Below the pieces are notes generated by a model. That model made no database searches. It saw only the letters and a program-made list of their open reading frames with translations, and was not told where the DNA came from. The position numbers and the translations under genes were made by a program. From positions 1 through 60,181 of the forward strand of contig JAJQBY010000087.1 of the NCBI GenBank assembly GCA_021203045.1: a stretch of 60,181 bases of DNA, read 5' to 3'. This DNA is from Oscillospiraceae bacterium (GTDB lineage: Bacteria > Bacillota > Clostridia > Oscillospirales > Oscillospiraceae). Positions within the stretch are counted from its first letter, which is position 1; every line of letters begins with the position of its first letter. Below are positions 51,134-58,628 of this stretch, in pieces.

Positions 51134-53686
51134 TCAATGAGCGTCCGCCCAGCTGGCCCCTATGCCGGTATCCGCCGTCAAAGGGACCGGATAATGGACG
51201 GCGTTCTCCATCTCCTCCTCCAATATGGCCGCGGCCTGCTCCGCCATATCCGCAGGACACTCCACGATCAGCTCGTCATGCACCTGCAAAAGCAGCCGGG
51301 CCTGAGGCAGCTCTTTTTTCAGGCGGCCATGCACCCGGATCATGGCAAGCTTGATGATATCCGCCGCCGTGCCCTGAATGGGCATATTCCGGGCCACCCG
51401 CTGCCCAAAGGAGCGGACGTTGAAGTTGGAGGCCTTCAGCTCCGGCAGATACCGCCGCCGGCCGAACAGCGTGGACACATAGCCCTGCTCCGTCCCCTGC
51501 TGGATGATATTGGCCATATACTCCCGCACGCCGTGGTACTTTTCCATATAGGTATCGATATAGGTCTTGGCCTCGGCAGTGGATACGCCGATATCCCCCG
51601 CCAGGGAGAAGGCAGATATGCCGTATACGATGCCGAAATTCACCGCCTTGGCCTGGGAACGGAGCTGGCCTGTCACCTGCTCCAGAGGGACCCCGAACAC
51701 CTGGCTCGCCGTGACGGCATGGATGTCCTCCCCGGACAGAAAGGCATTGATCATCGTCTCATCCCCGGAGATATTCGCCAGGAGCCGCAGCTCGATCTGG
51801 CTGTAATCCGCATCCACCAGCACATTCCCCGGCCCGGCCACGAACATCCGCCGGATGCCGGAGCCGAGCTGACGGCGGATGGGGATATTCTGCAAGTTGG
51901 GATCGCGGGAGGACAGCCGCCCTGTATCCGTGGCCGTCATCTGGAAGGTGGTGTGTATCCGCCCGTCCGGGCCGATGGTCTTGATAAGCCCGTCCGTATA
52001 GGTGCTTTTCAGCTTGGTCAGCTCCCGGTATTCCAGCACCTGACCCACGATGGGGTGCTTGTCCCGCAGGCGCTCCAGCACCTCTGCGCTGGTGCTCCAG
52101 CCCCGGTGATTCTTTTTTCCCGTCGGAAGGCCCAGCCGTTCAAACAGCACCTCTCCCAGCTGCTTGGGGGAATTGATGTTGAACTCGCCCCCCGCCTGCC
52201 GCCATATCTCCTGCTGCAGCGCTGTGATGCCCTCTGTCAGGCTCTGACCAAACTCATACAGCGCCCTTCTGTCCACCAGAAAGCCCGCCTGCTCCATATC
52301 CGCCAGCACCGGGCACAGGGGCAGCTCTATTTCATCATACAGCCGCTTCATCCCCAGCGCATTCAGCTTGTCCGGCAGAACCTGATACAAGGCGTATACA
52401 GCCTCCGCCTTATCCAGCTCACGGCCCAGATACTGACGGGAGAGCCTGGGCAGACTGTAATCCGAGGCGGTGGCCTCCAGCAGACATCCGGCCAGGGCGG
52501 TATCGAACACAAAGCCCTCTGTTCCCAGGCCGTCCGCCAGCAGCAGGGCCATCAGCTCCTTCACATTATGCCCCAGCTTTTTTACATCCGGAGAAAACAG
52601 CGTCTTTAGAAAGCTGTTATAATCCAGCCCCTCCTGAGTCCAGCTTGCCTGGAACACAGCCTGTCCGTCACAGAGGGTGAGCGTATCCAGCCCCTCCTCC
52701 GGCCAAACGGCTATGACCTCCGCCCGCTCCAGGACCTCTAGCAGCTCCCGACCTGTGTATTCCCTGAACGGCAGGGCCTCCGCCTGCTCCGCCGCGGCGA
52801 TCTCCGCCGACGGCTCCAGGCCCCATTTTTTTATGAACCGCCCGAAGCCCAAACGGCTGCACATTTCGTACAGCACCCCGTCCGGCGTCAGCGACCACAG
52901 GTTTTCCTCCGGGATGAAATCCACCGGAGCGTCCCGCCGAATAGTCGCCAGCGTATAGGACAGGCGGGCGCTGGCCTCTCCCTCCGTCAGCTTTTTCCGC
53001 TGCCCGGGCTTGATGGCGGCATCCTCCAGATTTTCATACACCCCGTCCAGCGAACCGAACTGGCGCACCAGCGCCAGGGCGGATTTTTCCCCGATCCCCG
53101 GCACGCCGGGTATATTGTCCGAGGAATCCCCCATCAGAGCCTTCAGATCCACCATACGCAGCGGCTCAAAGCCGTATTCCTCCCGGAACCGGGCAGGGTC
53201 GTATTCTATGGTCTCCGTCTGCCCCTGGCGGGTCTTGATGTGGACGACATGTGTCCTGTCCGTGATGAGCTGGAAGGCATCCTTGTCCCCTGTCACCAGC
53301 AGGCAGTCCCATCCCGCCGCCTCACAGGAGGCCGCCATAGTGCCCAGCAGATCGTCCGCCTCCCAGCCGGCCTGCTCATACCGCCGGATGCCCATGGCGT
53401 CCAGCAGCTCCTTCAGAACAGGTATCTGCACCTGCAGCTCCTCCGGCATGGGCTTACGAGTGGCCTTATAGGCCTCGCTCATCTCATGGCGGAAGGTAGG
53501 CGCATGGACGTCAAAGGCCACGCACACACCGTCCGGCGATTCCAGCTCCAGCAGCCGCTCCAGTATGGCCACGAAGCCGTATACCCCGTTGGTGGGCGTT
53601 CCGTCTGGGGCGTTCAGCATATGAATCCCATAATACGCCCGGTTCACAATGGAGTTGCCGTCCAGGATCATCAATGTTTTTCCCAT
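51134..53686 (-). CDS. polA: DNA polymerase I
   Basis: PolA fills gaps in repair and removes RNA primers. The 850-residue protein has the N-terminal 5'-3' exonuclease (LMILDGNSIVNRAYYG, EADDLLGT, TGDKDAFQL, ALMGDSSDNIPGVPGIGEK). A middle domain is where proofreading would be, but the metal-binding acidic residues of the exonuclease (DTET) are absent. The polymerase domain is intact, with motif A DYSQIELRLLANISGD, the finger helix motif RSQAKAVNFGIVYG and motif C QVHDELIVE. Loss of proofreading is normal in many Firmicutes PolA enzymes. Confidence 0.97.
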   Translation of the reverse strand: MGKTLMILDGNSIVNRAYYGIHMLNAPDGTPTNGVYGFVAILERLLELESPDGVCVAFDVHAPTFRHEMSEAYKATRKPMPEELQVQIPVLKELLDAMGIRRYEQAGWEADDLLGTMAASCEAAGWDCLLVTGDKDAFQLITDRTHVVHIKTRQGQTETIEYDPARFREEYGFEPLRMVDLKALMGDSSDNIPGVPGIGEKSALALVRQFGSLDGVYENLEDAAIKPGQRKKLTEGEASARLSYTLATIRRDAPVDFIPEENLWSLTPDGVLYEMCSRLGFGRFIKKWGLEPSAEIAAAEQAEALPFREYTGRELLEVLERAEVIAVWPEEGLDTLTLCDGQAVFQASWTQEGLDYNSFLKTLFSPDVKKLGHNVKELMALLLADGLGTEGFVFDTALAGCLLEATASDYSLPRLSRQYLGRELDKAEAVYALYQVLPDKLNALGMKRLYDEIELPLCPVLADMEQAGFLVDRRALYEFGQSLTEGITALQQEIWRQAGGEFNINSPKQLGEVLFERLGLPTGKKNHRGWSTSAEVLERLRDKHPIVGQVLEYRELTKLKSTYTDGLIKTIGPDGRIHTTFQMTATDTGRLSSRDPNLQNIPIRRQLGSGIRRMFVAGPGNVLVDADYSQIELRLLANISGDETMINAFLSGEDIHAVTASQVFGVPLEQVTGQLRSQAKAVNFGIVYGISAFSLAGDIGVSTAEAKTYIDTYMEKYHGVREYMANIIQQGTEQGYVSTLFGRRRYLPELKASNFNVRSFGQRVARNMPIQGTAADIIKLAMIRVHGRLKKELPQARLLLQVHDELIVECPADMAEQAAAILEEEMENAVHYPVPLTADTGIGASWADAH

Positions 53687-53819
53687 GTATCACAGCCCTC
53701 GTCTCTGGCGTTGTTATTATATAATGATATACCATGATTGAGCCAAATAGTCAACCGAGCCATTGTCTCAAAAGGCCCGCAAGGCACTTAACTCACCGGC
53801 ATTTTTTATTTTACAGCCG

Positions 53820-53860
53820 CATAAAAGACGCCGCCCGGCGAGGTCGTCGGAACGGCGTCT
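53820..53860 (-). terminator. Terminator of the BKACE operon
   Basis: AGACGCCG (53826-53833) pairs with CGGCGTCT (53853-53860); on the minus strand TTTTAT follows. Confidence 0.8.
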
Positions 53861-53881
53861 GTATTTTTGTGCTTGAAAGGC

Positions 53882-54892
53882 TTATTTGCCGCCCATGCCC
53901 TTGGCAGCGAAGTAGGGGCCGCCGAACTCGTCCTTGACGGCCTGCTTGGCCTTCTCCAGATCCTCTACCTTGACAGCGGCCAGCTCAGCGTTGACAGCGT
54001 CAATATCCAGAGGCTTCAGGCCCAGCATCTGACGGGCCTCAGCGGGAGTGGCAGGCTCATTGCCGAAGGCGCGGATGGCAGTAGCGGCACGCTCCACCAG
54101 CATCATGTTGGTGGCCATGATCTTCTTGCCGTCCTTGTCCTTGCCGTAGACCACGTTATCCTCCATGCCGACGCGGATGCCGCCGCCGTTGGCCAGGCAG
54201 GAGAACATGACAGGCAGGTGGCCCTTGCCGATGCCGAAGGCGGACCAGGTGATCTCCTGGGGCAGCTTGCCGGCAGCCTGAAGGTTGTGCATCTCCTGGA
54301 GCAGGATCTGCAGGGACTCGGGGGTGGCGTCCATGCCGCCCATAACGCCCAGGCAGAACTGGAAGTGCAGAGGCTCCTTCACATAGCCCTGCTTCCAATA
54401 AGCGCCGATGGCGCGGAGCGCGCCGAAGTCAAAGACCTCGAACTCGGGCTTGATGCCGCGCTGCTGGAAGGTGGTGCCCAGCTCCATCAGCATGGCGGGG
54501 CTGTTGTGGAACACGCCGCCGGGAACGCCCCAGTTGAAGGAGGAGGCGTCGAAGGTGCCCATCTCGATGCCGGGCACGTTGCGGTGATGCAGCATACGCA
54601 TGGCGTTGCCGTAGGGGCTGTCATCGGAGACCCGGTTATCGCCGGAGGTGGTGCAGTTGACGATGATGTCGCAGTCCTTATAGGAACGGATGGCCTTGAC
54701 AGTCTCATAGAACTTCACAGGGTCCATAACGCCGGCGCCGGCGTCATCCCGCATATGCAGATGGCAGATAGCAGCGCCCAGCTTCCAGCACTCATAGACC
54801 TGAGCGGCAATGTCTTCCGGCTTCTCGGGAATATTGTAGCCGGCAGGGGTCACAGCGCCGGTCATAGCGGCGGTGATGATCGTTTTAGCCAT
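53882..54892 (-). CDS. Beta-keto acid cleavage enzyme (BKACE, DUF849/Kce family)
   Basis: BKACE enzymes condense a beta-keto acid with acetyl-CoA to give acetoacetate and a new acyl-CoA. The 336-residue protein has the family's zinc-binding His pair H44 and H46 in CHLHMRDDAG. It also has the conserved acidic pair E244-D245 in VGMEDNVVYG, and the start KTIITAAMTGAVTP. The lysine-fermentation member Kce works on 3-keto-5-aminohexanoate, but the other genes of that route are absent here, so I give no symbol. Two dehydrogenases are encoded just upstream on the same strand. Which keto acid it uses is open. Confidence 0.88.
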   Translation of the reverse strand: MAKTIITAAMTGAVTPAGYNIPEKPEDIAAQVYECWKLGAAICHLHMRDDAGAGVMDPVKFYETVKAIRSYKDCDIIVNCTTSGDNRVSDDSPYGNAMRMLHHRNVPGIEMGTFDASSFNWGVPGGVFHNSPAMLMELGTTFQQRGIKPEFEVFDFGALRAIGAYWKQGYVKEPLHFQFCLGVMGGMDATPESLQILLQEMHNLQAAGKLPQEITWSAFGIGKGHLPVMFSCLANGGGIRVGMEDNVVYGKDKDGKKIMATNMMLVERAATAIRAFGNEPATPAEARQMLGLKPLDIDAVNAELAAVKVEDLEKAKQAVKDEFGGPYFAAKGMGGK

Positions 54893-54916
54893 AAGTATTA
54901 TTCTCCTCGATTTATA

Positions 54917-55876
54917 TTACATTCTCTTGTGCAGCTTCAGCACGTCGATGATGACCTTGTCACGGAAGTCCGCGATCTCAGGCTTGGTGTGGCCGATGAC
55001 CTCGGGCAGGTTCTCCATCAGAGGCCCGATCTCCTCGCCGGACTGGTCAGCCCAGGTGTCGGGGACCTTCTTCATATCGGAGATATCCGCAAACACAGCG
55101 TCGGTCATAGCGCCGAACTTGATGGCGCAGCCCTTCAGGCCGAGGTCGCCGCCGCCCAGCTCATAGTGCAGGGACGGGCCGAAGGCGGCCAGCCGGATGC
55201 CGGGGCCGAAGGTCCAGGCGTCGTCGCAGTCGGCCATGGAGCAGACGCCCTCGGTAACCAGAGCGATCTCCTCACGCCACAGGGCGTGCATCAGGCGGTT
55301 GGCGATGAAGCCGTTCTTCTCCTTGTTCAGGACCACAGGAGCCTTGTCGTATTTCTTATAGAAGGCGCGGGCAAACTCGATGACCTCGGGGGAGGTCTTC
55401 TCGCCGCCGCAGATCTCGATCAAAGGCAGCAGATAGGCGGGGTTGAAGGGGTGAGCCACGATGATACGCTCCGGGTGCTTGGCCTCGGAGGCGATCTGGG
55501 TCACCGGGGTGCCGGAGGAGGAGGAAGCGATGATCGCGTCCGCAGGCAGATACTGCTCCATGGTCGCTACCATCTGGTGCTTCTGCTCCAGATTCTCCGC
55601 GCCGTTTTCCTGCACGAAATAGACGCCGGTGAAAGCCTCCGCAGGATCGGTGGTGAATTTGATCTTGGCCCAGATGCTGTCACCGTTATCCACCAGGCCG
55701 TACTTCACATAGGTATCGACAGCCTCCTGGATCTTGGGCTTGGCACGCTCGATGGAGCCCTCGCTGCGGACATAGACGTTCACGTCCAGGCCCTTCAGCG
55801 CGAAATAAGCCGCAAAGCCGCCGCCGATGGTTCCGGCGCCGTACATAGCAATAGTCTTGATATCTTCCAGCTTCAT
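54917..55876 (-). CDS. 3-hydroxyacyl-CoA dehydrogenase family protein (L-carnitine/L-gulonate dehydrogenase-like)
   Basis: This 319-residue NAD-dependent dehydrogenase has a Rossmann motif MYGAGTIGGGFAAYF near the N terminus and the C-terminal helical domain of this family. The conserved IIASSSSGTPVTQIA, HPFNPAYLLPLIEI and NRLMHALWREEIALV segments are present. The motif GPGIRLAAFGPSLHYELGG matches L-carnitine and L-gulonate 3-dehydrogenases better than fatty-acid enzymes, suggesting a free hydroxy acid as substrate. It precedes the BKACE gene by 25 bases. Product and partner agree with oxidation of a 3-hydroxy acid to a beta-keto acid. Confidence 0.87.
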   Translation of the reverse strand: MKLEDIKTIAMYGAGTIGGGFAAYFALKGLDVNVYVRSEGSIERAKPKIQEAVDTYVKYGLVDNGDSIWAKIKFTTDPAEAFTGVYFVQENGAENLEQKHQMVATMEQYLPADAIIASSSSGTPVTQIASEAKHPERIIVAHPFNPAYLLPLIEICGGEKTSPEVIEFARAFYKKYDKAPVVLNKEKNGFIANRLMHALWREEIALVTEGVCSMADCDDAWTFGPGIRLAAFGPSLHYELGGGDLGLKGCAIKFGAMTDAVFADISDMKKVPDTWADQSGEEIGPLMENLPEVIGHTKPEIADFRDKVIIDVLKLHKRM

Positions 55877-55896
55877 AATTTATTCCCTATAGAATA

Positions 55897-55926
55897 GACG
55901 TCCTTCCCCCGTTTTGCCGGGGGAAG
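55897..55926 (-). terminator. Hairpin between the SDR and 3-hydroxyacyl dehydrogenase genes
   Basis: CCTTCCCCCG pairs with CGGGGGAAGG around a TTTTGC loop. No T-run follows on the minus strand, so it is probably an mRNA-stability element within the cluster. Confidence 0.45.
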
Positions 55927-55948
55927 GAATGGGACTGGCCCGATTTTA

Positions 55949-56833
55949 TCACGAAGTAGCCACCAGGCCGCCATCAGGATAGATGGTGCTGGCAGTAACC
56001 ATGTCGGAAGCGGCAGAAGCCAGGAAGATGGCCGGGCCGACGACGTCGATCTCATAGCCGATACGCTGTGCAGGCAGAGAGCCGGCGATGTTGTTACGGG
56101 TGGCCTCATCGGGAGGCAGCAGGCCGACCATCATCGGGGTGTAGGTGATGGTGGGGCCGATGGAGTTGACCTGGATGTTGGGACGCAGGTCAGCAGCGAA
56201 GGCCTTGGTCAGCATCTCCACAGCGCCCTTGGTGGTGTTGTAGGGCACGTTGCCGTTGCCGCCGTTGGCGACAGCGCGGATGGAGCGAACGGAGCCGAAG
56301 TTGATGATCTTGCCATAGCCCTTGTTGGGGTTGGCCTTGCCGGACTCGAACTCACTCTGGGGGATGGTGGTCTCACCAGCGTCCAGATTGTGATCCTTCA
56401 TCCAGTTGCCGAAGTACTTGCAGGTGTACATCATGGAGGTGACGTTGGTCTCCAGCATGCCCTTCCAGACCTTGGTGTCGATCTCCCAGGACCACATCTT
56501 CTTGTTGTAGCCCTGCGCGTTGACCAGGATGTCGCAGCCGCCCAGACCGGCCTCGCTGACAGCGAAGTCGCGGAAAGCGATGATAGCAGCCTCATCGGTG
56601 GCGTCGCAGGCGTAGTGGATGACCTTTACGCCAGGAGCGGCAGAAGCCTTGATCTTGTTCTCGGCCTCGATGAGCTTGTCCTCCTTGCGGGAAGAAATGC
56701 ACACGTCCACGCCGTTGGCGGCATAAGCCTCTGCGATCTTCTCGCCGAAGCCGCCGGCGCCGCCGACGATGACGGCCTTCTTGCCGCTGATGTCAAAGAG
56801 TTTGGTCAGGTCCCCGGAATATACCTTGGGCAT
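55949..56833 (-). CDS. Short-chain dehydrogenase/reductase
   Basis: This SDR oxidoreductase has about 294 residues from the ATG at 56833 (GGAG ten bases upstream). An in-frame TTG lies just before the ribosome site and is unlikely. The cofactor motif is VGGAGGFGEKIAEAY (in place of TGxxxGIG). The catalytic Ser is in FGSVRSIRA and the Tyr and Lys in PYNTTKGAV. The C-terminal part includes IYPDGGLVATS. It belongs to the gluconate-5-dehydrogenase-like group, so a sugar or hydroxy acid is likely. It is the first gene of the cluster after marR. Confidence 0.88.
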   Translation of the reverse strand: MPKVYSGDLTKLFDISGKKAVIVGGAGGFGEKIAEAYAANGVDVCISSRKEDKLIEAENKIKASAAPGVKVIHYACDATDEAAIIAFRDFAVSEAGLGGCDILVNAQGYNKKMWSWEIDTKVWKGMLETNVTSMMYTCKYFGNWMKDHNLDAGETTIPQSEFESGKANPNKGYGKIINFGSVRSIRAVANGGNGNVPYNTTKGAVEMLTKAFAADLRPNIQVNSIGPTITYTPMMVGLLPPDEATRNNIAGSLPAQRIGYEIDVVGPAIFLASAASDMVTASTIYPDGGLVATS

Positions 56834-56913
56834 TGTTCTCAGTCTCCTTTTCAAATTTGATATGTGATTGCGATGTTATATATAAACCCCTTCCAGGGAG
56901 GTTTGCCGTGATT

Positions 56914-57342
56914 TTATTTGCCGGAAAGCTGGGCCAGATTTCCCGATACCGTGCGAAATATCCGCTCCGCAGCCTGGAGATCCTCCTGGCTCAGGCCGGC
57001 AAATATCCGCTCCGGCTCGCCCATCATGTCCTCCATGAGACGGTCATACACCCGGCGGCCATGCTCTGTGAGGGCGATCAGGTTGCTCTTGCCGTCCTCA
57101 CCGGAGGAGCGGGTCACAAGTCCGGTCCTTTCCATCCGGCGGAGCATGACGCTGATGGTGGCCGCCGAGACGTGGCGGTACTCCGCAAGCTCCTTTTGCG
57201 TGCAGCCCCCCCGGTAACCCAGGGCCGTCAGGACAGCGCCCTGCCCTGTGCGCAGATCTAAATGGAGCAGGCGGCGCTCCACATAGGCTGTGTGGATTCG
57301 GGTCATATCCGTGAATTGATTTAGCAGTTCCTTGCCATCCAC
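56914..57342 (-). CDS. MarR-family transcriptional regulator
   Basis: This 142-residue winged-helix dimer regulator is of the MarR type. The DNA-reading helix is GCTQKELAEYRHVSAATISVMLRRMERTGLV, followed by the wing RSSGEDGKSNLIALTEHGRRV. The flanking N- and C-terminal helices form the dimer. It lies 80 bases before the SDR gene on the same strand, and a palindrome overlaps its likely promoter, so it probably represses itself and the dehydrogenase/BKACE genes. The ligand is unknown. Confidence 0.9.
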   Translation of the reverse strand: MDGKELLNQFTDMTRIHTAYVERRLLHLDLRTGQGAVLTALGYRGGCTQKELAEYRHVSAATISVMLRRMERTGLVTRSSGEDGKSNLIALTEHGRRVYDRLMEDMMGEPERIFAGLSQEDLQAAERIFRTVSGNLAQLSGK

Positions 57343-57383
57343 GAGGCTTCTCCTATGCTTTGCTGTAATTTCCTACCGCCCAT

Positions 57384-57407
57384 TTAGCCAGCTAAGTATA
57401 GTATACT
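57384..57407. promoter_or_regulatory. Candidate MarR operator
   Basis: Two adjoining inverted repeats lie ahead of the marR gene: AGTATA-G-TATACT (57395-57407) and TTAGC-CA-GCTAA (57384-57395). The first overlaps a likely -10 (TATACT) on the minus strand. This is the expected form of a MarR-family binding site. Confidence 0.5.
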
Positions 57408-57490
57408 GTTCTATTTCGCCAAAGTCAACACCCAGTTTGTGAACTTAATATTAAATACGTAAAATTTCTCCATATTTTTTTGTGCAAAGA

Positions 57491-57518
57491 CGCCATCGCC
57501 TCTTTCCCGGCGATGGCG
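57491..57518 (-). terminator. Probable terminator after divIC
   Basis: CGCCATCGCC pairs with GGCGATGGCG, a few bases after the gene's end; the following T-run is weak. Confidence 0.5.
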
Positions 57519-57528
57519 CCCAGACGGA

Positions 57529-57810
57529 TCAGTCTCCACCGTCATAAAATATCCACTCGTCCGGCATCACAAGGCCCAGCTCCGACCGGGCAATGTCCTC
57601 AATGACCTCCGGGTCGTCCTGGTTTTCGATGGCGTATTCCAAAGCGGCGTTGTCCTCCTGGAGCTGCTCCGCCTGCTCCTGAAGGCTCTGGACCGTCTTG
57701 GATGCGTCCGTCACCTTGTTCTGCATATTCAGAAGGGTGATACAGACATAGGCCATCAGACCTGTGAGCACAAGCCCCGTCAGCACGCCTCTTGCACGAA
57801 TGACCTTCAT
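57529..57810 (-). CDS. divIC: Septum formation initiator DivIC/FtsB family protein
   Basis: This 93-residue bitopic membrane protein has a short N-terminal basic head and one membrane helix (GVLTGLVLTGLMAYVCITLL). An external coiled coil follows (LQEQAEQLQEDNAALEYAIENQ), and the DPEVIEDIARSELGLVMPDE ending is typical of DivIC/FtsB. It is part of the cell-division complex. The order yabP-yabQ-divIC matches Bacillus. Its ATG overlaps TGA in the frame that yabQ would use if one base were restored. Confidence 0.92.
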   Translation of the reverse strand: MKVIRARGVLTGLVLTGLMAYVCITLLNMQNKVTDASKTVQSLQEQAEQLQEDNAALEYAIENQDDPEVIEDIARSELGLVMPDEWIFYDGGD

Positions 57811-58276
57811 GACGCGCAGCCCCCTTTCCGCTCCCGGCGAGCTTCTCTCGCTGAGTGCCGGTTATTATTGTAAACCATTTCCGCCCATTTGAAAAGAGCT
57901 TTTTGCACAGTTTTTTCAAAAAAACTCCACCGGCACACAGCGGCCAGGCCGCTATTTTACAGCATTTGGAAACGCCGCGCCACAGGCCCCGGAAAAGGGG
58001 TCTTATCACCGGAGATACAGCCCAAGCCCACAGTCCGCCGCCCAGGCCGGCGCAGGCCAGCATATAAAGGCGGGCCCGTCCCTCCAGAGACGCCATACCG
58101 CCGGCGAACAGCGCTCCCACTGCGGCCAGAGCAAAGAGCCCATCCGCCGCCGCGCCGGCCGGACGGCCCGCTCTGTCCCGCAGGCCGCCGAGCATATCAT
58201 ACAGAAGCCCCAGCCCTGCCCCCAGCAGGATAAACCAGCATCCCTCCCGGAGCTGAACAGCAACAGGAAGCTCCAT
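57599..58276 (-). CDS. yabQ: Spore cortex biosynthesis protein YabQ (3' end frame uncertain)
   Basis: YabQ is a membrane protein needed for spore cortex formation. The N-terminal 140 or so residues are convincing: GLLYDMLGGLRDR, several hydrophobic segments (LFALAAVGALFAGG; ARLYMLACAGLGG), then FLKKLCKKLFSNGRKWF, the conserved YabQ end. After about residue 140 the open frame continues 212 bases into divIC, giving an unlikely tail. A shift at about 57860 would give NNRHSAREARRERKGG and a TGA overlapping divIC's ATG by four bases, the normal arrangement. The true end is therefore probably near 57807. Confidence 0.75.
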   Translation of the reverse strand: MELPVAVQLREGCWFILLGAGLGLLYDMLGGLRDRAGRPAGAAADGLFALAAVGALFAGGMASLEGRARLYMLACAGLGGGLWAWAVSPVIRPLFRGLWRGVSKCCKIAAWPLCAGGVFLKKLCKKLFSNGRKWFTIITGTQREKLAGSGKGAARHEGHSCKRRADGACAHRSDGLCLYHPSEYAEQGDGRIQDGPEPSGAGGAAPGGQRRFGIRHRKPGRPGGH

Positions 58277-58564
58277 TTACCGGAACAGCCTGGACCAGAA
58301 TCCCTGATGCGGGCCGGTCTCCTGATAATCCAGATCTGTCACCATACCGGAGATGGTCAGCTCTCCGGAGGTCTTTTCCAGCTTATCCACCTTCAGCCCC
58401 GTGCCCCGCACTGACAGCAGTCCCTGCACCGTGCGGATGGACACCTCGCTTTCATCAAAGCTGACCACCTCCTCCACCCCGGTCATCCAAAGGGTCTGCC
58501 GCTCGTCCATAGTCAGCCGGTGGGGCGCCGCCGGCAAAGCCTTCGTCTTATCCTCATAGGCCAT
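58277..58564 (-). CDS. yabP: Sporulation protein YabP
   Basis: This 95-residue protein of the YabP/YqfC family contributes to spore cortex assembly in Bacillus. The start at 58564 has GGGAGG seven bases upstream. The conserved HRLTMDERQTLWMTGVEEVVSFDE and GLLSVRGTGLKVDKLE segments identify it. It ends one base before the yabQ start, so the two genes are translationally linked. Confidence 0.93.
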   Translation of the reverse strand: MAYEDKTKALPAAPHRLTMDERQTLWMTGVEEVVSFDESEVSIRTVQGLLSVRGTGLKVDKLEKTSGELTISGMVTDLDYQETGPHQGFWSRLFR

Positions 58565-58628
58565 AGCAAAACCTCCCATATGCCTTTTATAAAGCATATG
58601 GGAGGCCGGTCTCAAATATGACGCCGCC

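Noticed and set aside
53867..55897. A 676-codon open frame on the plus strand
   Set aside because: It is antisense to the BKACE and dehydrogenase genes, whose families are certain.
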